Origin: an uncultured Alphaproteobacteria bacterium
GTDB lineage: Bacteria > Pseudomonadota > Alphaproteobacteria > Thalassobaculales > Thalassobaculaceae
DNA: 41,018 nucleotides
Direction: 5' to 3'
NCBI GenBank assembly: GCA_937776645.1
Contig: CALMRI010000006.1
Location: 1-41,018 of the forward strand
The notes below the pieces were generated by a model. The model made no database searches and was not told where the DNA came from. It was given only the letters and a program-made list of their open reading frames with translations. A program made the position numbers and the translations under genes. Positions within the stretch are counted from its first letter, which is position 1. The number at the start of each line of letters is the position of its first letter. This document shows, piece after piece, positions 1 to 8,866 of this stretch.

Positions 1-339
1 CACCGCGCGGGCGGCAAGGACGATCTGCTCGCGATAGGCGCCGTGGCTGGCCTTTGGCACCACCATGGCCATGACCGCGTCGCCGACCTCCACCCCGGTA
101 GCGACACCCTCACCGACTTGGTCAACGATCCCGGCGGCGTCCATTCCCGGCACATAAGGCGGCGGGTCGAGCTTCTGCTGCTCGGCCCGTGAGCCGTTGC
201 GGGCCATCGTATCGGTGGGGTTCACCGCTGCTGCGTACACCCGGATGCGTACCTCGCCGGGGCCGGCGTTGACCTCGGGAAGATCGACGACTTCCAGAGC
301 CTCTGGGCCGCCGTGAACATTGACACCTACCGCGCGCAT
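1..339 (-). CDS. Zinc-type alcohol dehydrogenase / quinone oxidoreductase, N-terminal part
   Basis: The gene runs off the left edge; only the first 113 residues are present. The start MRAVGVNVHGGPEAL, followed by the GroES-like fold pattern (AAAVNPTDTMARNG, then VPGMDAAGIVDQVGEGV), is typical of the NADPH:quinone oxidoreductase branch of the medium-chain dehydrogenase family, which reduces quinones or activated alkenes with NADPH and usually lacks zinc. The nucleotide-binding domain lies outside the window, so substrate and cofactor cannot be judged. It is transcribed away from the GMC oxidoreductase and shares a 216-base divergent upstream region with it. The family call is solid; the exact reaction is unknown. 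Confidence 0.85.
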   Translation of the reverse strand, partial: MRAVGVNVHGGPEALEVVDLPEVNAGPGEVRIRVYAAAVNPTDTMARNGSRAEQQKLDPPPYVPGMDAAGIVDQVGEGVATGVEVGDAVMAMVVPKASHGAYREQIVLAARAV

Positions 340-555
340 GATGTCCGCCTTTCGTCTTATGAGGTCTGGTCTCAGCTTGCCCGATCCAGCCTTCGGATTA
401 TAGGGATCGGCGACGCGATGAACAGATATGAAGTCTGCGGGAACGGGGGACGGGAAACGCTCGCGAGGCTGAAGGCGCCCAGTTAGGGTGGTAACCGGGG
501 CGCCAGAAACGGGTTTAGCGCGGCGAGGGTGGCCATAAGTTGAGGAAATCCAGCG

Positions 556-2175
556 ATGGATACGTTCGACTATGTGATTGTCGGGGCCGGTGCGGCGGGC
601 TGCGTATTGGCCAACCGCTTGAGCGAGGACAACGCAACCAGCGTGTGTGTGCTTGAAGCCGGCGGCCAGGACCGGCATCCCTTCATCGCCATTCCCGCTG
701 GATTTGTCAAAACCCTCTATGGCGATCGTTTTGTCTGGCCCTTCATGACCGAGCCGGCGCCGGGGCTTGGTGGACGCACGGTGGCTATACCCCAGGGCAA
801 GGTGGTCGGCGGATCAAGCTCGATCAACGGCATGGTCTATAATCGCGGCCAGGCTGCGGACTTCGATACCTGGGCGCAGATGGGCAATCGGGGCTGGGGT
901 TTTGAGGACCTGCTGCCGTATTTCAAGCGCTCCGAGCGGCGTTTGGGCCCTGGAGATGATCACTTTCGTGGGCGCTCCGGCGAGCTGCCGATCACCGACA
1001 TGGATTGGATCAACCCACTCGCCGAGGCCTTCCTTGACGCCGCCGAGGGGATGGGGATTCCGCGCATCGCCGACTACAATGCCGGCTTTCAATTTGGCGC
1101 TGGATATTTTCAACGCTACATCCACAAGGGTAAGCGGGTCAGCGCCGCCGACGCGTTCCTGCGACCGGCGCTGCGCCGGCGGGCGACGTCTCTACGCACT
1201 CGCGCCCAGGTTGTCGAGCTGATCATGAACGGGAAAAAAGTCACTGGCGTGCGGTATCGTGACGGCGCCGGCGCCGACCATGTGATGCATGCCCGCCGTG
1301 AGGTAATCCTTAGCGCCGGCGCCATCAACTCTCCCAAGCTGCTGCAGCTTTCGGGTATCGGGCCGGCCGAATTATTGCAGGATCTCGGGGTGCCGGTGCG
1401 CGTCCCCTTGGCCGGGGTGGGGGAGAACCTGCGCGACCACTATTCGGTGCGGATGACCGCGCGGGCGCGTGACGTGCTTACAATTAACGAATATGCGCGA
1501 TGGCCCCGGCTACCCTTAGAATTCGTGAAATGGTTGAGTGGCAAGCCCAGCGTACTAGGGCTCTGTCCGACCGTCGCCTTCGTGCACGGTAAATCCCACC
1601 CAGGCCTGGAAGAGAGCGATCTGAGAATCTTGTTCACACCGGGAAGTTTCAAGGATGGGCGGGTCTATGTTCTCGATGACTATCCCGGCATGACCTGCGG
1701 CGCAGCGCAGCCCCGCCCGCAAAGCACCGGCTATGTGCGGGCCCGGTCGCGCGATCCTTATGAAGCGCCGATCGTGCAGCCCAACTACCTGCAGGCCGAA
1801 GCTGACCAGCGGATTACCCTGGCGGGTTTGCGACTGGCGCGCGGACTGCTTAACAGCCCCCAACTGGCGCCGTTCTTCGATAGCGAAACACTGCCCGGTT
1901 CCGAGGTGGACAGCGATGATGAGTTGCTCGATTTCGCTCGGCGGCGCGGCAATACCGGCTATCACCTCGTTGGCACCTGCCGGATGGGGCCGGCGAGCGA
2001 CGCCCGCGCCGTGGTCGACGACGCATTGCGGGTTCACGGTGTCGAGGGATTGCGGGTTATCGATGCCTCAATCATGCCAATGCTGCCCTCGGCCAACACC
2101 TTTGCCTCGACGATCGCCATCGCCGAGAAGGGGGCCGACCTGATCAGAGGCCGAACAGCAGGCCCGGAGCAATGA
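556..2175 (+). CDS. GMC family FAD-dependent oxidoreductase (choline dehydrogenase-like)
   Basis: A 539-residue cytosolic flavoprotein of the glucose-methanol-choline family, which oxidises alcohols to aldehydes with FAD. The N-terminal FAD motif GAGAAG is at residues 10-15, the GMC signature GKVVGGSSSINGMVYNRG near 82-99, and the second signature GAINSPKLLQLSGIGP in the middle. The C-terminal catalytic segments are YHLVGTCRMGP (His) and PSANTFAST (Asn in the place of the second catalytic His, as in many family members). Length is normal and there is no signal peptide. An AGGAAA precedes the ATG. It heads a run with the LLM and TauD genes 3', suggesting shared catabolism. BetA-like annotation would be only a homology label; no betB or betI is seen nearby. 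Confidence 0.9.
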   Translation: MDTFDYVIVGAGAAGCVLANRLSEDNATSVCVLEAGGQDRHPFIAIPAGFVKTLYGDRFVWPFMTEPAPGLGGRTVAIPQGKVVGGSSSINGMVYNRGQAADFDTWAQMGNRGWGFEDLLPYFKRSERRLGPGDDHFRGRSGELPITDMDWINPLAEAFLDAAEGMGIPRIADYNAGFQFGAGYFQRYIHKGKRVSAADAFLRPALRRRATSLRTRAQVVELIMNGKKVTGVRYRDGAGADHVMHARREVILSAGAINSPKLLQLSGIGPAELLQDLGVPVRVPLAGVGENLRDHYSVRMTARARDVLTINEYARWPRLPLEFVKWLSGKPSVLGLCPTVAFVHGKSHPGLEESDLRILFTPGSFKDGRVYVLDDYPGMTCGAAQPRPQSTGYVRARSRDPYEAPIVQPNYLQAEADQRITLAGLRLARGLLNSPQLAPFFDSETLPGSEVDSDDELLDFARRRGNTGYHLVGTCRMGPASDARAVVDDALRVHGVEGLRVIDASIMPMLPSANTFASTIAIAEKGADLIRGRTAGPEQ

Positions 2176-2292
2176 GCGTGAGCTCAGCCTGCCCACGCGG
2201 CTTGTCTGCTCGGGGTCCCTCTTGCCAATGCTTGGCGTTGTTGGCGGCTTTACCGTGCGGGTTGATCGCCCCCGCTAGCGAAAGGATGTGAG

Positions 2293-3357
2293 ATGAAGTT
2301 CGGCGCCTGTGTGATGGCTAATATCGATGAAATCGGCTTCTTCACCCATGCCGAGAACCTGGGCTATGACTCGGTCTGGGTGACCGATAGCCAGATGATG
2401 TTCTCCGACTGCTATGCTGTGATGGCCCTGGCTGCCCAGCAGACCACGACATTGCGCATCGGTCCAGGCACGGCGATCTGCGGCACCCGGATACCGCCGG
2501 TGCAGGCCGCGGCGATGGCGACCTTGAACCGTCTGGCGCCGGGCCGGGTCATGCTCGGCATCGCCACGGGCAACACGGCGATGCGCACCATGGGCCAAAA
2601 GCCGATGCGGATAAAAGACTACGAGGATTATTTGAAGGTGCTGAGCGCGCTGCTACGCGGCGAGGCCGTCGACTACACCTTCAATGGTGTCACCAAGCCG
2701 ATCAAGATGCTGATGCACGAAACCAAATATATGAACCTGGAACCGAAGATACCGCTTTATGTCTCCGGCTTCGGGCCGCGGGCCATGGGGTTGGCTGGGG
2801 AATACGGCGATGGTCTGGTCTTCGCCATCCCACCGCGCGGCATCGCCCCGGCCGAGGCGATGGCTCATGTCCGGCAGGGCGCGGCGCGGGCGGGCCGTTC
2901 CGCCGATGGTTTCGTCAATTGCGCGCTGAGCAATATAGTACTGTTGCAGCCGGGCGAGGCGGTGGATAGCGAGCGTATCGTCAAGATGATCGGCCCCAAC
3001 GTGATGGCCAGCGTCTATTACTTCTATGACGAGGTGCACGAAAAGGGCATCGACCCGCCGGACTTTCTCAAGCCGATCTGGAAGGACTATTGCGCCCTGG
3101 TCGAGCAAACGCCGCCGGAGCATCGCCACTTTCGCACCCATGAGTTCCACTATACCGCCATGCACCCCGGCGAGGCCGAGCTGATCAATGAAGAGCTGAT
3201 CCGCGCCACCTGCATGGTCGGTACGCCGGCCGCGTTGATCGAGCAGATCCGCGCCTTGGAAAGCGCCGGCCTGCAGGAATTGATGTTCGCCACCGGCGTC
3301 GACGAGAAATGGGCCTTCGCGCAGGAGTTTTCTCAAAAAGTAATGTCTAGGTTGTAG
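2293..3357 (+). CDS. LLM class (luciferase-like) flavin/F420-dependent oxidoreductase
   Basis: A 354-residue TIM-barrel oxidoreductase of the bacterial luciferase-like superfamily. Family marks are the N-terminal strand MKFGACVMAN, AENLGYDSVWVTDSQ near residues 25-39, TTTLRIGPGTAICGTR, and the LAPGRVMLGIATGNTA segment that forms the flavin phosphate pocket. The arrangement resembles the F420-dependent methylene-H4MPT-reductase-like branch more than alkanesulfonate monooxygenase, so the cofactor could be FMN or F420; sequence alone does not decide. The stop lies 13 bases before the TauD-family dioxygenase start, so the two are almost certainly co-transcribed and may act in succession on one substrate. 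Confidence 0.88.
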   Translation: MKFGACVMANIDEIGFFTHAENLGYDSVWVTDSQMMFSDCYAVMALAAQQTTTLRIGPGTAICGTRIPPVQAAAMATLNRLAPGRVMLGIATGNTAMRTMGQKPMRIKDYEDYLKVLSALLRGEAVDYTFNGVTKPIKMLMHETKYMNLEPKIPLYVSGFGPRAMGLAGEYGDGLVFAIPPRGIAPAEAMAHVRQGAARAGRSADGFVNCALSNIVLLQPGEAVDSERIVKMIGPNVMASVYYFYDEVHEKGIDPPDFLKPIWKDYCALVEQTPPEHRHFRTHEFHYTAMHPGEAELINEELIRATCMVGTPAALIEQIRALESAGLQELMFATGVDEKWAFAQEFSQKVMSRL

Positions 3358-3370
3358 GGGAGCCTTTACG

Positions 3371-4213
3371 ATGCTGAATATCCGACCGATGGGCCCGCAT
3401 ACGGGAGGTGAGATTACCGGCGTCGACGTCAAGCAGCTTGATGACGCGAGTTTCGCGCCGATCTACCAGGCCTGGCTGCAATACGGCGTCACCGTGGTCC
3501 GCGACCAGGAGTTGGAGATCGAGGATTTCTTGAGATACAGCCGGCGCTTCGGCGTCATTACCCCGCATCCCTCGAAGTCTACCCGACATCCGGATTACCC
3601 GGATGTCACCATGCTGGGCACCGACAAGTTCCGCGCCGACGGCAGTTTGGATCAGGCGATCTACCGGCGCGGCGCCGAGGGCTTTCATACCGATGGGGCC
3701 TATGACGAGATCCCATTCAAGGCCACCAAACTCTATGCCCTGGCAGTGCCGAGCACCGGCGGCGAGACCTATTTTTCAAGCATGTATATGGCCTATGAGG
3801 CGTTGCCCAACCGACTGAAGACGCTGCTGGAGGGGCGCAACGGCGCCTTCACCTATGGCGGGCGCACCGGCCAGACCGCGTTGCTGAACCCGGAAGACAG
3901 GCAGGAGCCGCCGGCCTTTCACCCGATGATCCGCACCCATTCGGAAACCGGACGCAAGTCCCTCTACTTCGACCCGGGGAAGATCCTCTATATCGAGGAC
4001 CTGGGACCGACCCAAAGTGATGAAGTGATCGATGAACTTGTCGAGCGGATGATCGTGCCCGACGCGGGCTACACCCATCAATGGCGGGCCGGCGATATTG
4101 TGATCTGGGATAACCGTTGTCTGGTGCACAAGGCGGCCGGCGACTATCCCCCCGAGGAAGACCGCATCCATTGGCGGGTTTCGATCAAGGAACCGATGGC
4201 CGGGATAGTTTAG
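3371..4213 (+). CDS. TauD/TfdA family Fe(II)/2-oxoglutarate dioxygenase
   Basis: A 280-residue non-heme iron dioxygenase. The 2-His-1-carboxylate iron site is complete: His106 and Asp108 in GFHTDGAYDE and His253 in WDNRCLVHKAAG, with Arg269 (HWRVSIK) for 2-oxoglutarate binding. The N-terminal block IRPMGPHTGGEITGVDV is the usual TauD start. The family hydroxylates carbon next to sulfonate, ether or amine groups so that the product breaks spontaneously. A strong AGGGGAG precedes the ATG. It follows the LLM oxidoreductase by 13 bases. A second, divergent TauD-family gene lies at 17937. The substrate is not predictable. Confidence 0.92.
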   Translation: MLNIRPMGPHTGGEITGVDVKQLDDASFAPIYQAWLQYGVTVVRDQELEIEDFLRYSRRFGVITPHPSKSTRHPDYPDVTMLGTDKFRADGSLDQAIYRRGAEGFHTDGAYDEIPFKATKLYALAVPSTGGETYFSSMYMAYEALPNRLKTLLEGRNGAFTYGGRTGQTALLNPEDRQEPPAFHPMIRTHSETGRKSLYFDPGKILYIEDLGPTQSDEVIDELVERMIVPDAGYTHQWRAGDIVIWDNRCLVHKAAGDYPPEEDRIHWRVSIKEPMAGIV

Positions 4214-4530
4214 TGGCGGGTTGATCCGCGGAATTGACGTTACCCCGCCCGCTCGGCGACCGTCAAAGGATGGTTCCCGGCCGCCGCCCGCCGGCACCCG
4301 GGGAAACCTCAACCGTCGTCCTGGCGACGCCACCTAGGCGAGGGTAATTCTCTGGACCTAAGCCTGAGTTGGTTCCACGTTATCGATAGGTGAGGAACAG
4401 GAGAAATTTTTCGTCATTATCGTCCATTAGCTCTACCAAACGGCCTGAGGCTTCGGCCCTCCCATTCGTCAGGGCGACGGATATGAATTTGGAAAATGGG
4501 TGATATCGGCCACGCCCTATGTGCCCTGGC
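4214..4530. other. Convergent intergenic region, no gene seen
   Basis: This 317-base stretch separates the convergent TauD-family gene and the minus-strand LLM gene. Short open frames on both strands show no recognisable protein pattern. The left half is very GC-rich and the right half drops in G+C, but no clear hairpin with a T-run was found. Confidence 0.5.
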
Positions 4531-5571
4531 CTATTTGAACGCGGGCATGACATCCCGGGCAATGATGTGCAGGCTGTTTTTAACCTGCGCCTCGCTCAAC
4601 ATGCCGCCGGCATTCAATTCCGCGGTGATGCCGTCGATGCCGAGCACCGCGCGCCACTCGGTGATCCGCTCGATGAGTTGGGCCGCCGTGCCGAACGCGA
4701 CCCGGTCCTGCAAAATGTCATCATAGGACAGCGCCGATAGGGTTGCCGCCGTGTTGGCCCGCACCGCGCTGCCGCCTTTCGGCCTGCCGGCGACGACCAA
4801 ACGTGCCTGGCGCTCAAAATAGTAGGTGATATTGGCGCGTGGTTCCTCGAACGCGGAGGCCTCGGTATCGGCGGCATAGACCGGAACCCGAAGATAGACG
4901 CTGCCATCGCCGGCGTGCCCGGCGCTGCGCCAGGTCTCTCGGTAGACATTGATGTTGTCGACCAGCGCCCCCAAGCCATCGCCCCGGAGGCCGACGAATA
5001 AGGGCAGGCCCTGCTCGGCGACGGTCTTGAAGGTGCCTGCCGAAGAGGCGGCCATGCGCATCGGCGGATGGGGCTTTTGCACGGGCTGCGGCACCACCAG
5101 CGCGTCAGTCACTTGGTAAAATTTTCCGGCAAAGGAAAATTTCTCACCGGACCAGGCCATGCGCAGGATTTGCAATCCCTCCTCGAAGCGCCCCTGACTT
5201 TCGGCGTAGTCGATATTATAGCTGTTATAGGAGCGCACGAAGCCGCTGCGGCCAATGCCAAAGTCAAGGCGTCCGCCGCTCAGCTGGTCGACGGTGGCGG
5301 CTTCCTCAGCAATTCTGAGCGGGTTATTCAGCGGCAGAACATACACCGCCAGACCAATGCGTAGGCGGTTGGTGCGGGCCGCCAGCGCGCTGGCGACGAC
5401 GATCGGTGAGGACAATACCGAGCGGTCCGGGGAGAAGTGAAATTCGGACAGCCAGGCGCTGTCGATCCCCCAGGCCTCGGCGGCGTCCACCAGTTCAAAG
5501 CCTTCGCGAAACGCCTCGGCCTCGGACCCGCCGTCTCGGAACCCGAACTCCATGAAAATTCCAAAATGCAT
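4531..5571 (-). CDS. LLM class flavin-dependent oxidoreductase (alkanal monooxygenase-like)
   Basis: A 346-residue luciferase-like monooxygenase. The start MHFGIFMEFGFRDGG, AEAWGIDSAWLSEFHFSPD near residues 32-50, TNRLRIGLAVYVLPLNNP and LSGGRLDFGIGRSG are characteristic of the FMNH2-dependent LuxA-like branch, which inserts oxygen into aldehydes or ketones or cleaves C-S and C-N bonds with reduced flavin from a partner reductase. No flavin reductase is seen in the window. It is clearly a different subfamily from the LLM genes at 2293 and 19052. It is divergent from the amidohydrolase at 5786, sharing a 214-base upstream region. The start codon lacks a strong ribosome-binding site but matches the family start. 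Confidence 0.9.
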   Translation of the reverse strand: MHFGIFMEFGFRDGGSEAEAFREGFELVDAAEAWGIDSAWLSEFHFSPDRSVLSSPIVVASALAARTNRLRIGLAVYVLPLNNPLRIAEEAATVDQLSGGRLDFGIGRSGFVRSYNSYNIDYAESQGRFEEGLQILRMAWSGEKFSFAGKFYQVTDALVVPQPVQKPHPPMRMAASSAGTFKTVAEQGLPLFVGLRGDGLGALVDNINVYRETWRSAGHAGDGSVYLRVPVYAADTEASAFEEPRANITYYFERQARLVVAGRPKGGSAVRANTAATLSALSYDDILQDRVAFGTAAQLIERITEWRAVLGIDGITAELNAGGMLSEAQVKNSLHIIARDVMPAFK

Positions 5572-5785
5572 AGCGGCAGCCTAGCACCGACAAATCGGGC
5601 GAACAAAACACCGAATGCCGTGAAACAGTGCTGGGCCGAGCAAATCGCACTGAAGATCAAATCGCCGATTTTGCCGGTGTTTGATGCGGACCATCGCCCG
5701 ATCCCGCACTATGGTTAAACTTGGCCTGTGGCAAAAGTTGTAATGCGCGCCTTCACCTTTACTTTCACTGCATGGGGGAACCGGA

Positions 5786-6613
5786 ATGCAGATCGTTGAC
5801 GCCCAAATTCATCTCTGGGGAACCGGCCTGCCTAGCAACCTCTCGCACCGGCAGGTGACTTCCTTTACTCCCGCCGAGGCGGTCGGCCTGATGGACGAGG
5901 GCGGTGTCGATGCCGCGGTCATCCATCCGCCGGGCTGGGACCCCAGATCGACCGAGATGGCCATCAAAGCGGTACAAAACTATCCCGGACGGTTCGCCAT
6001 CCTGGGCTCTCTACCGCTCGACGAAGCCAGCTCCTGCTCCCGGATCGCCACCTGGCGGGACCAGCCCGGCATGCTCGGTCTGCGCTATGTGTTTCTGCAT
6101 GATCCGGAGAAGCAGCAATTGCATGACGGCGAGCTTGAGTGGCTTTGGAGTGCCGCCGAGGATGCCGGCGTGCCGATCTCCTGCCTGGCGACAGATTCGC
6201 TCGCGGTCTTGGGCGAGGTCGCCCGGCGGCATCCGGGGCTGCGCCTGACCATTGACCATCTCGGCGGCAGGGGTGGCATGACTACACTGAAGGATGCCGC
6301 CGCAATGATCCATATCCCTGAACTGCTGGCCTTGGCGAAGCTGCCCAATGTCGCGGTTAAGGCGACCGGCGCGCCGGGCTATTCCAGTGAGGCTTATCCG
6401 TTCCCGGCGATGCACACCTATCTTCAACAAATTTTTGACGCTTTCGGGCCGAAGCGGATGTTCTGGGGCACCGATATCACCAAGATGCCCTGCTCGTGGC
6501 ACGAATGCGTCGGGATGTTTACCGAAGAGTTGCCCTGGTTGAACGCCGAGGATAAACGGCTGATCATGGGGCAGGCGATCTGCGATTGGTGGGGCTGGGA
6601 CCGCTCCGTCTAA
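5786..6613 (+). CDS. Amidohydrolase family protein (metal-dependent TIM-barrel hydrolase, amidohydrolase_2)
   Basis: A 275-residue TIM-barrel hydrolase of the amidohydrolase_2 group, which includes lactonases and decarboxylases. Visible are the first-strand motif VDAQIHLWG (residues 4-12), the LTIDHLGG strand with a metal or substrate His, and the closing MFWGTDITKMPCSW with the conserved Asp. The usual HxH on strand 1 reads QxH, so the first metal ligand is absent. A purine-rich GGGGGAACCGGA lies just before the ATG. It is 22 bases upstream of the SDR gene, so they form an operon. The gene at 13899 is a paralogue with the same DxQxH change. Hydrolysis of a lactone or amide intermediate is plausible. 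Confidence 0.88.
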   Translation: MQIVDAQIHLWGTGLPSNLSHRQVTSFTPAEAVGLMDEGGVDAAVIHPPGWDPRSTEMAIKAVQNYPGRFAILGSLPLDEASSCSRIATWRDQPGMLGLRYVFLHDPEKQQLHDGELEWLWSAAEDAGVPISCLATDSLAVLGEVARRHPGLRLTIDHLGGRGGMTTLKDAAAMIHIPELLALAKLPNVAVKATGAPGYSSEAYPFPAMHTYLQQIFDAFGPKRMFWGTDITKMPCSWHECVGMFTEELPWLNAEDKRLIMGQAICDWWGWDRSV

Positions 6614-6635
6614 CCAAAACCGAAGAGGTTTTCAA

Positions 6636-7496
6636 ATGAGCCAGAGCCGCAAAATGAACCCGGACACAAAACAAGTCGCCGTGGTCGTCGGCGCCACCTC
6701 CAAGTGGCAGTCGGATGGGCGCAATACCAAGCTGGCTCACGGTCAGGCGCTGGATGACAGCGCACTGCCGGTTAGTGCGCGCTGGGGGATCGGTGGTGCT
6801 ATTGCACAGAAATTCGCCCAGGAAGGATTGTTCACCGTGCTGACGACTAGGGTCGCGGCCAATGCCTCGGGCCTGGCCGAGGCGATCCAGGCGCAGGGTG
6901 GGGCATGCATGATCGTCGAGCTGGATCTGGTCTCAGCTGATTCGATCTCGGCGGCTTTTGCCGCCATCCGCGATGCGGCCGGCGATCCGGACGTGCTGGT
7001 CTACAACGCCGGCTATCTGGAAGGACGTGATCTTCCGCCGGAAAAGGAACTGCTGGAGCACATCCCGATCGAGATGTTCGATACCGCCCAACATATTTCC
7101 AGTCGGGGGCCGTTCCTGGTGGCCAAGGAAGTGTTGCCGGCGATGCGTAAGAAGGGTGCCGGATCGTTCCTGTTCTCCAACAATTCTAAATCTTTGCGGG
7201 GAACCAAGCGCAATACCGGCGAGTCGCTGTACTATCCTCGAGTGATGATGCGCACCCTGGCGCAGGTGCTGACTGAGGAATATTCCGAGCACGGCGTGCA
7301 TGTGGCCAATGTGGTGATCGACGGCACTATCGACTCGCCGGGAACCCGGGCCTTGCCGAAAGCCCAGGCGCGGCCGGATATCGTGATGAACCCGGTCAAG
7401 ATCGCCGAGGCGTTCTATTATCTGCATACCCAGGACCGGTCGTGCTGGACCCATGAGCTTCAACTGACGCCGTTCGTGACTAAGCCAACCTTTTGA
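6636..7496 (+). CDS. Atypical short-chain dehydrogenase/reductase with split glycine motif
   Basis: A 286-residue SDR-fold protein with recognisable strands (VELDLVSADS near 94-103, VLVYNAGYLEG at 120-130, VHVANVVIDGTIDSPG at 221-236). Two features are abnormal. The nucleotide-binding motif starts as VGATS (18-22), but about 28 residues (23-50) intervene before GIGGA (51-55). The catalytic YxxxK is missing: the matching segment is LYYPRVMMRTLAQ (198-210), with no Lys four residues after either Tyr. Reading frame, length and a GAAGAGG ribosome-binding site are intact, so it looks like a living gene of a divergent subfamily rather than a wreck. It is co-transcribed with the upstream amidohydrolase. 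Cofactor use and activity are doubtful. Confidence 0.8.
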   Translation: MSQSRKMNPDTKQVAVVVGATSKWQSDGRNTKLAHGQALDDSALPVSARWGIGGAIAQKFAQEGLFTVLTTRVAANASGLAEAIQAQGGACMIVELDLVSADSISAAFAAIRDAAGDPDVLVYNAGYLEGRDLPPEKELLEHIPIEMFDTAQHISSRGPFLVAKEVLPAMRKKGAGSFLFSNNSKSLRGTKRNTGESLYYPRVMMRTLAQVLTEEYSEHGVHVANVVIDGTIDSPGTRALPKAQARPDIVMNPVKIAEAFYYLHTQDRSCWTHELQLTPFVTKPTF

Positions 7497-7537
7497 TCCG
7501 GCTGCTTGCTTGATCGGGCCGGGCTAGACGTCGGGGT

Positions 7538-8785
7538 TCACAGCGCCGTATCGCCCTTCAGCAGGCGCTGGGCGATGGTGCGGCGCAGGATTTCGTTGGT
7601 ACCATCGGCGACATTGACGGCGCGCAGCGCGTGCCAGGCCTCAGTCAGGTTCATTTCGTTGGTGAAGCCCATGGCGCCATGCACCTGCATGGCCCTATCG
7701 ACGGCGCGAACGCCGATCTCGACCGAATAGGCCTTGGCCATCGACAGTTCCTTGATCGCCAACCCGCCCTGATCGAGCAGCTGGGCAGCGTTCAACCCCA
7801 TCAGATGGGCGCCATGCAGTTCCATCGCCGATTCGGCGAGTGGGAAACTGACGCCTTGGTGTTCGGCGATCGGCTTGCCAAAGGTTTCCCGAGTCTTGGC
7901 ATGTTCAAGCGCTATCTCAAGTGCCCAACGGCCATAGCCCACCGCCCGCGCGGCGTTGTATATCCGGCCGATGGAAACCCCATGGAGCGCGGTCTGAAAG
8001 CCTTGGTGCAGCGTGCCGACAAGCTGCCAAGGCTGAACCGAAATATCCTCCAAGCGGAGTTCCGCCTCGTCGCCGCCGATGCTGCCAAACATCCGGATAA
8101 TTCGCTCGACATGAAACCCGGCGGCGTCGGTTGGCACCAGAAAGGCACTGATGCCGCTTTGCTTGGCGGTTCCGGCTTGCGGGTCCTCGGCGGATTCGGT
8201 GCGGGCGAAGATAATGCAGTAGTCAGCGACCGGTGAATTGGTGGTCCAGATCTTCCGCCCGTTGATGCGCCAGATCTCGCCATCGTAGACCGCCTGGGTT
8301 TGCAGTCGAGCCGCGTCCGAGCCGGCGCCGGGTTCAGACAGACCAAAGCACATAGATTTTTCACCGGCCATCATCGGCTCGAGGATTTCGTCCCGTGCGC
8401 GCGGCGTTACCGCCTCCAGAACCCGGCTCGGACCAAAGGCCCAATGGCTGATGGCGTAAAGCATCAGCCAGTTGGCCGGGCCGCAGGTGCGAAACAGTTC
8501 CTGCCAACAGGCGTAGTAGGCCAGCATGCCGAGGCCAGCGCCGCCCAATGATTCGGGGACACACATGGTGTAGAAACCGGCCTTGGAGGCGGCCATGCGA
8601 ACCTCGCGCACTAGCGCCAGCGCCTCATCACCGAGACGGCCATCCTCGCGGTACAGCCGGCGCGGGTTCTTGAAGAGACCCCGGTGCGTTGCATGCCTGG
8701 GTAGGACTTCGGCGCGGGCAAACTTGACCAGCCCGTTGCGCACGGCTTCGATGTCCTCGGGCAAGGGGATTGCGATCGCCGTCAT
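7538..8785 (-). CDS. Acyl-CoA dehydrogenase family protein
   Basis: A 415-residue FAD-dependent acyl-CoA dehydrogenase that would introduce the alpha-beta double bond in an acyl-CoA. Seen are the middle-domain signature GLSEPGAGSDAA, the WTTNSPVADYCIIFA segment, FGKPIAEHQGVSFPLAE, and the C-terminal AMQVHGAMGFTNE. In the loop that carries the catalytic base in medium-chain enzymes the sequence is NVADGTNEILRR, so Asp rather than Glu occupies that place, as in ACAD10/11-like members. An AGGAGCT ribosome-binding site precedes the ATG. It is followed on the same strand by nothing close and lies downstream of the ABC ATPase (81-base gap before it). The acyl chain is unknown; branched or short chains fit the neighbourhood. 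Confidence 0.92.
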   Translation of the reverse strand: MTAIAIPLPEDIEAVRNGLVKFARAEVLPRHATHRGLFKNPRRLYREDGRLGDEALALVREVRMAASKAGFYTMCVPESLGGAGLGMLAYYACWQELFRTCGPANWLMLYAISHWAFGPSRVLEAVTPRARDEILEPMMAGEKSMCFGLSEPGAGSDAARLQTQAVYDGEIWRINGRKIWTTNSPVADYCIIFARTESAEDPQAGTAKQSGISAFLVPTDAAGFHVERIIRMFGSIGGDEAELRLEDISVQPWQLVGTLHQGFQTALHGVSIGRIYNAARAVGYGRWALEIALEHAKTRETFGKPIAEHQGVSFPLAESAMELHGAHLMGLNAAQLLDQGGLAIKELSMAKAYSVEIGVRAVDRAMQVHGAMGFTNEMNLTEAWHALRAVNVADGTNEILRRTIAQRLLKGDTAL

Positions 8786-8866
8786 CTCTAGCTCCTGATG
8801 GTGAGGGACGGGTTGACCCGGCGGTTAGGCACCGGGCCATGGCCAAATTTATTTGGCGGCGGCGCT

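Noticed and set aside
556..2175. Naming the GMC oxidoreductase betA
   Set aside because: No betaine aldehyde dehydrogenase, BetI or choline transporter is nearby, and the family is broad in substrate.
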